Assembly: GCA_002067365.1 (NCBI GenBank)
Contig: MVRK01000040.1
Span: 1 to 53,036 of the forward strand
Origin: Methanosaeta sp. PtaU1.Bin060
GTDB lineage: Archaea; Halobacteriota; Methanosarcinia; Methanotrichales; Methanotrichaceae
DNA: 53,036 bases
Direction: 5' to 3'
Shown here: positions 17,102 to 25,428 of the stretch, one piece after another
Numbering within the stretch: position 1 is the stretch's first letter
How the letters are laid out: every line of letters begins with the position of its first letter
The notes under the pieces: model-generated
Database searches by the model: none
The model's input: only the letters and a program-made list of their open reading frames with translations
What the model was told of the DNA's origin: nothing
Position numbers and translations under genes: made by a program

Positions 17102-18556
17102 ATGGCGGCCATCAAGGTTCGTAAGAGATGCAAAGATTTCAGAATTTGCGGCTTGTGTCCGGCATGGATGACCTGTTTCATTCTTCTAGCTTTTATCGGC
17201 GTCTCCTTCGCATCGGATGAGCCCCAGTCATCCTTCAGCGGCCTTTACAAATCAGATGCCATCGATCTCGACAAGGATGGTCTTTATGACAGCATGGATG
17301 TGGCTGTCGGCGCAAATGCGGTAGCCTCAGGATATTATGAGGTCACAGGCGACCTTCAGGATCAGAATGGCAGCGAGACTCATCTCGCCAGTAACAGGAC
17401 GTACCTGACCTTAGGTGCCGACACCCTGATCTTAAGATTTTATGGCCTATGCCATCCAGGCGCATTCTATCTCAGGAATCTGACCCTTCGCGACGATTCG
17501 GGCAGAATCCTGGAGCACCTCGATGAGGCTTATACCACCCCAAAATATACGATCCTCGATCCAATACCGGAGATCGCTAAGCTGACAGGAGATTATAAGG
17601 ATCATGCAACCGACGCGAATGGCGACGGCAGATATGAGGACCTGACCATTGACGTGGAGGTCTATCTGTTCAGTCCGGGCCAGTACACATTGACCGGCTA
17701 CCTGTACGACCAGAATGGCTCAGATGTGGCTTGGTCTATAGATAGTCGCGACCTGGATGCAGGAGAGACTTTGATGCACCTGAGGTTCGATGGGGGCACC
17801 ATAAGGGAACATGAGGCGAACGGGCCCTATCGTCTGGGGAACCTATTCCTGTCCGGCAGGAACTGGACCATAGACGAGTTCGCCAGGAATGCCTATAACA
17901 CCTCCGCGTACAAATTCGTCGATTTCGCTGAGCCTTTGCGGCCAATGTATGAGAAGTACATCTCAGGAGTGGGAAAGGGCGAGCTGGCCCTGACTGTGAT
18001 CATAAAGCAGAAGGTTCCAGTGCGATCGGGAGCCTTCAGCTTCGATATATCTGGCATCAACATCCCTCCAATCTCCACGCCCCTGGCTGTGAAGAGCTCG
18101 AAACTGGGCTACAGCTACAACCTGACGGGCATATATATGCCCAGCAAGCCGAACAACTTCACTGTGACTGCCAGCAGCGTGAAGAACCTGAATATAGGCC
18201 TGAAGAAGCTCCAGGGAAGCTATGAGAATTCGAGCATGATCTGGAAAGGCAAGTATACCAGGATCTGGATAACGACCCAGGCGGAGGCTGACAAGAATGG
18301 GACTGCCACCGCAATGAGCGATTTATTGTCTCCCGGCAATTACGACGCCAAGATCTTCGGCGACGCTGCCAAAAACACGTCAGAGGTCGATCTGACTATG
18401 AGACTGGAGAAGAAGTTGATGATAGATGGGAGGTTCAGTCTGGCCATAAATACCAGCGGCTTTCCTGCGGGAGACTACGCGATGATCGCGAGGGCATTGA
18501 ATGGATCTTTCTGCATGGATGAGATGGCTGTAGAGGGGCTGTCGATGGAAGACTAG
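17102..18556 (+). CDS. Secreted protein with duplicated calcium-loop domain and a shared C-terminal beta domain
   Basis: A 484-residue exported protein with an N-terminal basic region and hydrophobic signal segment ending near residue 38. Two homologous domains of about 110 residues follow. Each begins with an acidic EF-hand-like loop (DLDKDGLYD; DANGDGRYED) and contains DQNGS and a conserved LRF block, so calcium binding is likely. The C-terminal third (PNNFTVTASSVKNLN, PGNYDAKIFGDA, INTSGFPAGDY) matches part of the 21512 protein, showing a shared module. Several Asn-X-Ser/Thr sites are present. It is divergent from the Cys-hexad operon and followed by a terminator-like hairpin. Function unknown. 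Confidence 0.72.
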   Translation: MAAIKVRKRCKDFRICGLCPAWMTCFILLAFIGVSFASDEPQSSFSGLYKSDAIDLDKDGLYDSMDVAVGANAVASGYYEVTGDLQDQNGSETHLASNRTYLTLGADTLILRFYGLCHPGAFYLRNLTLRDDSGRILEHLDEAYTTPKYTILDPIPEIAKLTGDYKDHATDANGDGRYEDLTIDVEVYLFSPGQYTLTGYLYDQNGSDVAWSIDSRDLDAGETLMHLRFDGGTIREHEANGPYRLGNLFLSGRNWTIDEFARNAYNTSAYKFVDFAEPLRPMYEKYISGVGKGELALTVIIKQKVPVRSGAFSFDISGINIPPISTPLAVKSSKLGYSYNLTGIYMPSKPNNFTVTASSVKNLNIGLKKLQGSYENSSMIWKGKYTRIWITTQAEADKNGTATAMSDLLSPGNYDAKIFGDAAKNTSEVDLTMRLEKKLMIDGRFSLAINTSGFPAGDYAMIARALNGSFCMDEMAVEGLSMED

Positions 18557-18580
18557 CTTGTAGGTGCTAGCTTTTTTTCC
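18553..18580 (+). terminator. Hairpin plus T-run after the 17102 gene
   Basis: CTAGC (18553-18557) and GCTAG form a short stem around an eight-base loop, followed by seven T residues at 18572-18578. It lies across the stop codon of the preceding gene. Archaeal termination relies mainly on the T-run. Confidence 0.5.
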
Positions 18581-18760
18581 TTACCCAGTCCTTGAGAGGA
18601 CCGCATACAGCCTCATCTGTTTCAATTTCATGTCTTGGATCGCACACTTGCCCAAGCAGGAAGCGGGACGCGACGTGGTTTCAGGACTCTGCAAAAGCTC
18701 GGGATCATGCAAAACCTTTTTATAATGGCGAGGATAAGAAGAGTGTATCAGGAGGGAAGA

Positions 18761-19033
18761 ATGCTTTCATCCATGTTGAGCACGCTGAGCACCACAAGCA
18801 CGCTGAGTACGACATCATCAGTGGTCAGCATGTTCTCTACAATAGGTGTCTCTGACATAAGCATAATCACAGTCATCTGCCTCATAGCCTTGCTGAGCGC
18901 CTCAGAGATCCTGTCAGCCTCAAAGTACTGGAATAGGCGTTTATCAGTCATGCTGAATTCCGCCATCATTCCGATGGTCCTGACATTCTTCCTGATCGTT
19001 GGCTATAAGGTCATGGATGTATTGGCGCACTAG
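18761..19033 (+). CDS. Small two-pass membrane protein with Ser/Thr-rich N-terminus
   Basis: A 90-residue protein starting at the ATG at 18761, directly behind a strong GGAGGG (18751-18756). A TATA-like TTTTTATAATGG near 18716 would give a leader of about 15-20 bases. Longer upstream readings lack these signals. The first 27 residues are a Met/Ser/Thr-rich run with an imperfect repeat (MLSTLSTTSTLSTTSS) encoded by near-repeat DNA. Two hydrophobic segments follow (about 33-50 and 68-86), separated by a short polar loop with KYWNRR. I do not recognise a family. It stands alone before the decayed insertion element. Confidence 0.62.
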   Translation: MLSSMLSTLSTTSTLSTTSSVVSMFSTIGVSDISIITVICLIALLSASEILSASKYWNRRLSVMLNSAIIPMVLTFFLIVGYKVMDVLAH

Positions 19034-19127
19034 ATTTCAATAACCTTTTTAATGGCCTTGAAGTGAAGGCACTTAGCCTCTTATTTATTCCTGAGAAGCT
19101 TTGAAGTATCGCATTTGTCTGCGGATA

Positions 19128-19488
19128 ACAAGTCAGCCGTGATCTGGTTGACCGATTTGGCCTGATAGCCTTTGAAGATCTGAATATCAAAGGCATGATG
19201 CATAACCACTGCCTGGCAAAATCTATCTCAGATGTTGCATGGAATATGCTGGTGAACATAACATCGTACAAGGCTGCAAGTGCTGGTTCGATGGTAGTCC
19301 TGGTAGATCCAAGGAATACGTCTAAGATGTGCTCAAGGTGTGGTATCCTGGTTGAAAAAGATTTGTCCGATAGAACCCATAACTGTTCTCAGTGTGGCCT
19401 CTCCTTGGATAGAGACTGGAACGCAGCAATAAACATATTGAGATTGGGAACACAATCTCTGCAAAACGCTAGAAGCTCCGCCCTTTAG
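19128..19488 (+). pseudogene. tnpB: tnpB remnant (RNA-guided nuclease of IS200/IS605), C-terminal part
   Basis: The frame reads SRDLVDRFGLIAFEDLNIKG, then continues through MMHNHCLAKSISDVAW to a zinc ribbon with CSRCG and CSQCG and the RuvC-III block DRDWNAAINIL. This is the C-terminal third of a TnpB protein. Upstream the frame is closed by TAA just before 19128, and the N-terminal two thirds, including the first RuvC Asp region, are gone. An ATG at 19195 could give a 97-residue fragment, but it would lack nuclease competence. The stop TAG lies inside the right-end hairpin, as is usual for complete elements. Confidence 0.85.
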
Positions 19489-19500
19489 GGTGGGGAGTGT
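19455..19500 (+). ncRNA. Right-end / omega-RNA-like 3' segment of the tnpB element
   Basis: In intact IS200/IS605 elements the guide (omega) RNA overlaps the tnpB 3' end and ends at the transposon right boundary. Here the overlapping hairpin (CTCCGCCC-TTTA-GGGTGGGGAG) and boundary persist although tnpB is broken. Whether any RNA is made is unknown; the structure is seen, the RNA is inferred from the family. Confidence 0.3.
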
Positions 19501-20385
19501 TCACTGAGGCTCAATCTTTTTTGGAGGCCGCTTGTCGCCAGCTGGAGCCTCCTTCGATGAGATCCATATTACGGACGCATGAAGAATGAAAAGAAATCCA
19601 GGAACGCCAATCAAATAGATGAGAGCTTCAGGATAGATCGGCGCGACCAGGAAGAGGGAGATGTTTGTGATCCCGTGGGCCAGGGCGATGATGGGCAGGC
19701 TCTTGGTCAGCCAGAAGAGCAGCCCGAAGACGACCCCGGCGAATGAGACATAGAATACCTCTGACGGCAGCCGGTAGCCGCTGTGCATTATGCCGAAGAT
19801 GATGCTGCAGACTAGAAGCCCTCCCAAGGAACCCAGACGCTGCTCCAGAACCGTCTGAAGGGCGGACCTGAACATGAACTCCTCCACGACGCCCACGAAG
19901 AGCGTCATAGTCAGGGCGAGGATCAATATGCCCTTGAGATCAACGTCTGGAATGAGGGCACCCGCATGCAGCACATTACTCTCGCCCCACCCCAACGCAA
20001 AGCCCACGCCGATGGCAAGCGGCAGGTAGAACAAAAAGCCCTTGGGGGTGATTCCAGCCTCTGAGGTGCTTATCACCTTCTCTCTCATGATGTAGTATAT
20101 GGGAATGAACATGGGGGCATAGACGAGGGAATAGGAGTAGATCGTGAGATTGAAGAAGACCGGCATGGCGACGTTCAAGAGCCTGAAGAGCGGAAGGAGC
20201 ATCAGAACAGAATATATCCTGCTCTCCAGGTATATTGAGGAGAAGATGAGCAGCAAGATATTGAGGGCATGAAGCGTCATCGCAGCTTTCATGTTGCCGA
20301 GAAATATCAGATACTCCGCCAGAAGCAACAGGCCAACGGGAAAGATGAGATCCAGATTATACTTACCTATCAGGTCCAGCTTCAT
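19501..20385 (-). CDS. CPBP (CAAX/Abi-type) intramembrane metalloprotease
   Basis: A 294-residue polytopic protein of the CPBP glutamic/metalloprotease family related to Rce1. The three conserved elements are present: EEFMFR (Glu168-Glu169 to Arg173), FGIMH with His201, and the HGITN block with His237 and Asn241. About eight hydrophobic segments are visible. The substrate is unknown; family members process membrane proteins or serve in defence and peptide maturation. The 3' end touches the decayed tnpB element, whose right end begins at the stop codon, so the last residues (KRPPKKIEPQ) might differ from the ancestral tail. Confidence 0.85.
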   Translation of the reverse strand: MKLDLIGKYNLDLIFPVGLLLLAEYLIFLGNMKAAMTLHALNILLLIFSSIYLESRIYSVLMLLPLFRLLNVAMPVFFNLTIYSYSLVYAPMFIPIYYIMREKVISTSEAGITPKGFLFYLPLAIGVGFALGWGESNVLHAGALIPDVDLKGILILALTMTLFVGVVEEFMFRSALQTVLEQRLGSLGGLLVCSIIFGIMHSGYRLPSEVFYVSFAGVVFGLLFWLTKSLPIIALAHGITNISLFLVAPIYPEALIYLIGVPGFLFILHASVIWISSKEAPAGDKRPPKKIEPQ

Positions 20386-20578
20386 GGCTGCCTCCTGAGA
20401 GTGGTGGTCGCAAACTGGATAAATACCTTCTGTCTGTCCTTCGATGGTCGGCCTGCCCTTCGTATTCCTGCGCTGGATACGATGATGGATGCTTTAGCTT
20501 TAGAATAATTTTTGGCGAGATTCATGCGCGATTCAATGGCCTCATCGAGTCATATCCGCAAAGTCATTCGGCAAAAAA

Positions 20579-20588
20579 CATAAATATG
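20579..20588 (+). promoter_or_regulatory. TATA box for the 20610 gene
   Basis: The sequence CATAAATATG is centred about 27 bases before the ATG at 20610, which would give a leaderless transcript and selects that ATG over the one at 20586. Confidence 0.4.
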
Positions 20589-20609
20589 ATGGTGATTCTC
20601 TTCTCGACC

Positions 20610-21512
20610 ATGAGGGCACAATTGTCCTTGCTGTTGCTGATTCTGTTTCTTGCTGCCTTGAGCCAAGGCGGCTCGTTCTTGGGCCCGGCCAATAAGGACG
20701 CCCTTGTCTTCGATGAGATGAACGCCATAAAAATAGCTCAGGCGAATCTGACGGCGACTGGTCTGAATAGCAGCTACCCCTTCGGAGGCATAGCCATCTA
20801 TAGCGAGAACCAGAATATATCGGGGACCTTCAGAGGCCCAAGAGAGATATCAGGCGCTGAGATCAGTGTCTCTCTTACGGCTCTCAGGTCTCCTGAATCG
20901 CTGATGACACTGATGGACAGATCCACGAAGAGCGTGGCCGGCTCACTGATACAATTAAACCATACGGGAAGCGCCCATTTCTCTTTGCCCGGAGTTGCCA
21001 GCGGTGCTTACTTGATCTCGGTATCCGATGTCCTGAACCACACGACCCTGTGCATATCACCTCTCCTCGTGACAAAGGAAGAGCTATCAATCCCATCCCC
21101 CTCTGCCCTGAGGAGCGAAGGGATGACGAGAATAAGGTTGAATGTTTCAGGAGGCAATGAGACCAAGATATATGGCGCCATCATGATGCCGAAGAAGGAT
21201 TACGAGACGGCGAGCATCAGCATATGCGCCAATGGCACATCAAAGGACCTTCTTGCCACAATCGCCCTCGGAAATAAATCCCTTCAGATCCAGAATATCC
21301 TCATCAATTCGTCACAGCTGATGATGAGCTTGCTGACCATCTTGCCTGCTGATAGTGCCTTGGCCTACCAGGAGTCCAAAGAGAATGAGACTGAGCTCCT
21401 CTTGCTGACGGACGAGCCTTTGAAGAAGGGCGAATATATGCTGACCTGTGCAGTCTATTCTGCCAGAAGGGGCATTCTGGGATTGATGCAGAGGGAACTC
21501 GTGGTTATGTGA
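20610..21512 (+). CDS. Secreted N-glycosylation-rich protein (unknown)
   Basis: A 300-residue protein beginning MRAQLSLLLLILFLAALSQGG, a clean signal peptide once the start is set at 20610. An in-frame ATG lies at 20586, but it adds eight residues and sits inside the TATA box. The mature part is beta-rich with more than ten Asn-X-Ser/Thr sequons and no Cys ladder or membrane anchor. It resembles the methanogen-specific extracellular proteins of this region but carries no motif I can name. Its stop overlaps the next start (ATGTGATG), so it is translationally coupled with the 21512 gene. Confidence 0.68.
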   Translation: MRAQLSLLLLILFLAALSQGGSFLGPANKDALVFDEMNAIKIAQANLTATGLNSSYPFGGIAIYSENQNISGTFRGPREISGAEISVSLTALRSPESLMTLMDRSTKSVAGSLIQLNHTGSAHFSLPGVASGAYLISVSDVLNHTTLCISPLLVTKEELSIPSPSALRSEGMTRIRLNVSGGNETKIYGAIMMPKKDYETASISICANGTSKDLLATIALGNKSLQIQNILINSSQLMMSLLTILPADSALAYQESKENETELLLLTDEPLKKGEYMLTCAVYSARRGILGLMQRELVVM

Positions 21513-22564
21513 TGAGATCATCCCTGGGCGTTGCAGTTGTGGTTTTCATATCACTCTGCTCGGGCTTCGATCTCACACCCGCCAATCCGAACCCTGGCGA
21601 TAGCATAACTCTGAGAGGCTTGGCATCTCCGGGCGAGCAGGTCTCTTTTCGCTCGAGCTTCTCCATGAAACTGCCCGTCTCCGGGGGTCAGTACGATTAT
21701 GAGGCTGAGGTCGAGATCCCTCAAACGCCCAATAGTTTCGCAGTCAAGGCCGAGAATGTCCAGGACCTCAATGCAGGCGTGAAGCTTGGAATATGGATCT
21801 CGAAGAGCTTCCAGGCTAAAGAAGGGGTAGCAAGCATCTCGCATTCGAATGTGCCCCCAGGACGATATCACCTGAGGATCTTCGGGGAGGCCCTGCCAGG
21901 GGCCTTGCAGGTGCCTGTCAGGGTGACTGCAGAGACTGCTGTCAGGGCTGATTCTCAGGGTCGCTATATCATGACCATAGATACTTCAGGGGTGCCAGCA
22001 GGTGAGTACAGGATTGACGGCCAGGGGGAGACAAAGACAATTCATCTCGGTGGCTCCGCTGACGCTGACGAGAGACCGAAGAACATCAGCACCCCGTCCA
22101 GTCATGCCGAAGCTGATGCCAAGGGCGCAGGGACTCCCAGGAATGTGAAGATCACGCCCGAGGTCGTCAGGTGGTATGCAGAGGACATCGGCATGAATTG
22201 CAGCAGTGAGAGCCAGTACGCAGAGGCAGAGCGGCTCCTGAAGATGAGGCTATCAAGCGGCTATTGGTATATAATAGCGAAGGGCGAGCCATTGACGGAA
22301 GCGGCTGGGAACTGCGATCAGGTGTACTGCCTCGTCAGGGGCACTGATGCATGCAGGGGATGTAAAGAGAAGGATATGATCCAACAAGATGCCCAGCAGC
22401 CGACAAGCCTGCGCGATGGCATGATAGAGGCCAAAGCAGCCTCGCAAAATGTCAGCAATGCCGTCGGCCCGAGAGCCACCGATGGGGCGACGGATTGGAT
22501 CGGCCGACTCATGGAATTCTTGAGATGGATTGAGCGAATTTTGGGCGTCGACTCTGGGGGCTGA
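21512..22564 (+). CDS. Secreted protein sharing a beta module with the 17102 protein
   Basis: About 350 residues with a signal peptide (VAVVVFISLCSG). The first 180 residues form a beta module with IPQTPNSFAVKAENVQDLN, PPGRYHLRIFGEA and DTSGVPAGEY, which line up with matching blocks near the C-terminus of the 17102 protein. After a polar linker comes a second part with YAEDIGMNCSS, GYWYIIAKGEP and a Cys cluster (CDQVYC, CRGCKE), ending in an amphipathic helix. The start is ATG at 21512, overlapping the previous stop; GTG at 21509 is the alternative. Function unknown; probably surface-located. Confidence 0.68.
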   Translation: MRSSLGVAVVVFISLCSGFDLTPANPNPGDSITLRGLASPGEQVSFRSSFSMKLPVSGGQYDYEAEVEIPQTPNSFAVKAENVQDLNAGVKLGIWISKSFQAKEGVASISHSNVPPGRYHLRIFGEALPGALQVPVRVTAETAVRADSQGRYIMTIDTSGVPAGEYRIDGQGETKTIHLGGSADADERPKNISTPSSHAEADAKGAGTPRNVKITPEVVRWYAEDIGMNCSSESQYAEAERLLKMRLSSGYWYIIAKGEPLTEAAGNCDQVYCLVRGTDACRGCKEKDMIQQDAQQPTSLRDGMIEAKAASQNVSNAVGPRATDGATDWIGRLMEFLRWIERILGVDSGG

Positions 22565-22584
22565 GGAGAATAGGAAGAGAAGAA

Positions 22585-23451
22585 TTGCCAGGCGACCTGT
22601 TGGCAGCGATCGTCCTGGCGATAGCAACCTTGGCGTTCACTTTGACGCCGCTTGCAAATCTCCCGGTGCGAATACCACTGGGGCTTGCCATGGTGCTCTT
22701 TGTGCCAGGATACACGCTCATCGCCGCCCTCTTTCCAGGAAAAAGAGACCTGGACGGCATAGAGAGGCTGGCCCTCAGCTTCGGCCTGAGCATAGCAGTT
22801 GTTCCTCTCATAGGCCTCGGCCTCAATTATACCCAGTGGGGCATAAGGCTGACTCCAGTGGTGGTCTCCATAGCATTCTTCACAGTGGCCATGGCAGCGG
22901 CCGCTTGGATGCGAAGGAGGAGCCTGCCGCGCAGGGACAGGTTCTCAGTCGAGTTCCAAGAGAGCATTGTATCCATAAAGAATGAGCTGATGGCCGAGGA
23001 TAAGGGAAGGCTGGACAGGGCGCTGACGATAATCCTGGTGATCACCATAGTTCTCTCGGTCTCTGCTCTTGTCTATGTCATAGTAACTCCAAAGCAGGGC
23101 GAGAAGTTCACAGAATTCTATATCCTCGGCCCTGGTGGAAAGGCCTACGACTACCCCACCCACGTCGTGGCTGGAAATAAGAGCACTGTCATCGTTGGCG
23201 TAGTCAATCACGAGTATTCTACGCTGAACTATACGATGCAGCTATGCCTCAATAACACGACGATCTACAGCAGAGAATTGGCTCTGCAAAATAATCAGAC
23301 CTGGGAGCAGCCTGTGAGCTATATCCTGCATGAGCCGGGTGATGAGCAAAAGCTGGAGTTCCTCCTTTTCAAGGAGAACAACTTCACAGCGCCCTACAGA
23401 GATCTTCATCTATGGGTGAATGTCACAACAGGTGAGACCCTATCCAGATGA
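22585..23451 (+). CDS. DUF1616 family membrane protein
   Basis: A 288-residue protein starting at TTG (22585) behind a purine-rich GGAAGAGAAGAA. It has the DUF1616 layout found in methanogens: four hydrophobic segments in the first 110 residues, including LGLAMVLFVPGYTLIAALFPG and SFGLSIAVVPLIGLGLNY, a charged loop, one more membrane segment near residue 150, and an extracytoplasmic beta domain with several sequons (NYTMQLCLNNTT). Family members occur in S-layer or glycosylation settings, but no activity is established. It follows the 21512 gene by 20 bases and probably belongs to the same transcript. Confidence 0.8.
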   Translation: MPGDLLAAIVLAIATLAFTLTPLANLPVRIPLGLAMVLFVPGYTLIAALFPGKRDLDGIERLALSFGLSIAVVPLIGLGLNYTQWGIRLTPVVVSIAFFTVAMAAAAWMRRRSLPRRDRFSVEFQESIVSIKNELMAEDKGRLDRALTIILVITIVLSVSALVYVIVTPKQGEKFTEFYILGPGGKAYDYPTHVVAGNKSTVIVGVVNHEYSTLNYTMQLCLNNTTIYSRELALQNNQTWEQPVSYILHEPGDEQKLEFLLFKENNFTAPYRDLHLWVNVTTGETLSR

Positions 23452-23568
23452 GGCTCTTGGTTGAATGCTCCTTGAGAAGATCCCCGATGAGAGAATGCCC
23501 GACGCCGGCTCAGCAGTCTGAACAGAAGGCCCGAACTTCTGGCCGTTCCCTGCTGTTCACAATTATCC

Positions 23569-24159
23569 TCAGCCGAAAAAGTCGTCCAGTCTCGTACAAT
23601 TTCCGTCACGCGCAGTCGTCGATCCGCAACTCTTCAGGTCTCTTTCTGGCATTCGTCTATGGAATGCCTCAGGGTTTCTTCTCTTTAGGCTGCACTGGCT
23701 CTCGTAGTAGATCCTCCAGATACCCTCCAGATCCTCGTCGTCTGAGCCGCTGAAGGCAGTTTTTAGCTTCTCCAGGACTTCTGGCATGCTATGGCCGTGA
23801 TGATGCATAATCCTGCCTCCGGAAGAGAGAGAGGCCCAGCTCTCGCATCCGTTTCCCAGCACCACAATCATCTCGGGATTCCTGAGGGCAAAGTGATCGC
23901 TGATCAGCCAGCCGATTCTGTGCCTCGGCCTGAGGTAGCCATAAAGAATTCGAGGGCCCAGAGGCTTGAGCCTGACGAAGCCCTTCAGCCTGTGCGCCTC
24001 GGCCATCACATCCTTTACCATCCTTTTCAGGCGAAGCGCCTTTGCATCGACTGAGATCTCAATCTCATCCGCAGTCAGGCCATCTGCCAGGGCGACCAGC
24101 TTTTCGCTGCAATCCCTGTGGGCCGAGAGGAAGAGGAGGAAATTCTCAGGAACACTCAT
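23569..24159 (-). CDS. DUF4130 domain protein, partner of the radical SAM protein
   Basis: About 196 residues, matching the DUF4130/TIGR03915 family that is almost always paired with a radical SAM protein and is annotated as putative DNA metabolism or repair. Recognisable features are the central FVRLKPLGPRILYGYLRP and HRIGWLISDHFALRNP segments and a C-terminal KRRNPEAFHRRMP. Its ATG at 24159 overlaps the stop of the upstream gene as ATGA, indicating translational coupling; a GTG at 24168 is possible but less natural. The reaction carried out by the pair is not established, to my knowledge. Confidence 0.82.
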   Translation of the reverse strand: MSVPENFLLFLSAHRDCSEKLVALADGLTADEIEISVDAKALRLKRMVKDVMAEAHRLKGFVRLKPLGPRILYGYLRPRHRIGWLISDHFALRNPEMIVVLGNGCESWASLSSGGRIMHHHGHSMPEVLEKLKTAFSGSDDEDLEGIWRIYYESQCSLKRRNPEAFHRRMPERDLKSCGSTTARDGNCTRLDDFFG

Positions 24160-25355
24160 GCGGACCACATCTCAAGTGTGGAATTAATCCAGCCGTTGAT
24201 CTTCAGGAAGGGTGAAGCCCTCCTGACCCGAACTCCTAAGCGAGCAAGATCCTCCCTCTTTGTTATTCTTCGCCTTTGCCGGATGCCCATGATCCTCCTG
24301 GCGCTTGCGGGCCCAATTCCCGGCACCCTCAGCAGCTCGCTGTAGGAGGCCGAGTTCGGGTCCACAGGCAGGACAAGAGTCTGCATGGCGACAGCCATCT
24401 TCGGGTCGGCATCGGGCAGGAAGCCGTCCTCGTCGAAGGCGCATCGGATCTCATCGGGATGAAAATGGTAGATCCTGTAGAGCCAGTCCATCTGGTAGAG
24501 CCTGTGCTCCCTCCAGAGTGGCTGGGGCGACTTTGCCTCGAAGGGCGTTCCCCTCTGAGGGGAGAAGGCGCTGTAATAGGCCCTTCGGACTCCGATCTCC
24601 TTATACTCGTAAAGCACCCTTCTGAAGATCTCAAGGTCGCTCTCACCCGCAGCACCCACCACGAGCTGAGTTGTCTGGCCAGCTGGCAGTTTCGTCTCAG
24701 TGATGAGGTCGCGGATGTATCGCTGTCTTTGCAGAATATCGCTCTCGTAGTCCTTGGTGGGGCAGATCTCGCCCATGCGAGATGTCGATGCCGCCTCCAG
24801 GTTTATGCTCACTCGATCAGCAAGCTCCACCGCCTCTTCGATGCGGGACTGCGATGATCCTGGAAGCACCTTGAGATGGATGTAGCCCTGAAAACAGTAA
24901 TTCTTGCGCAGAAGCCAGGCAGTTTCCACAATGCACTCCATGATGCGGTCCTCATCCCCGCCTGACCCCGAGCTCAGGAATAGGCCCTCGATGTAGTTCG
25001 ATCTGTAGAGCGCCAGGGTGATCCTGGCAAGCTCCTCAGGAGTATAGGAAAATGTCCTCTTCCTGTGAGTGCATCCGACTGCATTGGTGCAGTAGCTGCA
25101 CTGATGTGTGCAGCTGTTGGTATAAAGGGTCTTGAAGAGGCTGACACACCTGCCATCGTGGCTGAAGGCATGACATATCCCCGGCATAGCAGGGCTTCGT
25201 GGCGAGTAGGTAGAGGCGCAGACGTCGTGCCTGGTGCCTGCTCCGAGGGCAGCGAGCTTCTCTGAGTCAACCTCAATCGTTTGTCCCATCATTGGTCCCA
25301 GGGAGTCAAACCTGCACTCCTCGGCCAGATGGGCGATCTTCTCCAGGGAGACCAT
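24156..25355 (-). CDS. Radical SAM protein, putative DNA modification/repair (TIGR03916-like)
   Basis: About 399 residues. The N-terminal half holds the radical SAM cluster site CTHQCSYC, a CX3CX2C motif binding a 4Fe-4S cluster, followed by LFLSSGSGGDEDRIME and IHLKVLPGSSQSRIEEA typical of the TIM barrel. The C-terminus holds a helix-hairpin-helix (LLRVPGIGPASARRIMGIRQ) suggesting DNA contact. With the coupled DUF4130 gene it forms a conserved pair of unknown chemistry. I set the start at ATG 25355 (MVSLEKIAHLAEE) because a TATA-like CTTTTATCC near 25385 would make it leaderless; a TTG at 25367 is the alternative. Confidence 0.88.
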   Translation of the reverse strand: MVSLEKIAHLAEECRFDSLGPMMGQTIEVDSEKLAALGAGTRHDVCASTYSPRSPAMPGICHAFSHDGRCVSLFKTLYTNSCTHQCSYCTNAVGCTHRKRTFSYTPEELARITLALYRSNYIEGLFLSSGSGGDEDRIMECIVETAWLLRKNYCFQGYIHLKVLPGSSQSRIEEAVELADRVSINLEAASTSRMGEICPTKDYESDILQRQRYIRDLITETKLPAGQTTQLVVGAAGESDLEIFRRVLYEYKEIGVRRAYYSAFSPQRGTPFEAKSPQPLWREHRLYQMDWLYRIYHFHPDEIRCAFDEDGFLPDADPKMAVAMQTLVLPVDPNSASYSELLRVPGIGPASARRIMGIRQRRRITKREDLARLGVRVRRASPFLKINGWINSTLEMWSA

Positions 25356-25428
25356 CCATGAAAACAAGCGATTATCCAGGATAAAAGCCCTTAATACACG
25401 GGGCGAAAGTAATATAGAAGATCTTGGA

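Larger units (their letters stand above)
19055..19500 (+). mobile_element. Decayed IS200/IS605-type element
   Basis: A roughly 450-base remnant. At the left is a small hairpin (GCCTT at 19055-19059, AAGGC at 19066-19070) that could be the left-end palindrome. In the middle is a disrupted tnpB 3' part. At the right is an imperfect hairpin beginning at about 19476 (CTCCGCCC, TTTA, GGGTGGGGAG), typical of the right end of these elements. tnpA is absent. The right end abuts the stop codon of the CPBP protease gene on the other strand. Left boundary is uncertain. Confidence 0.6.
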
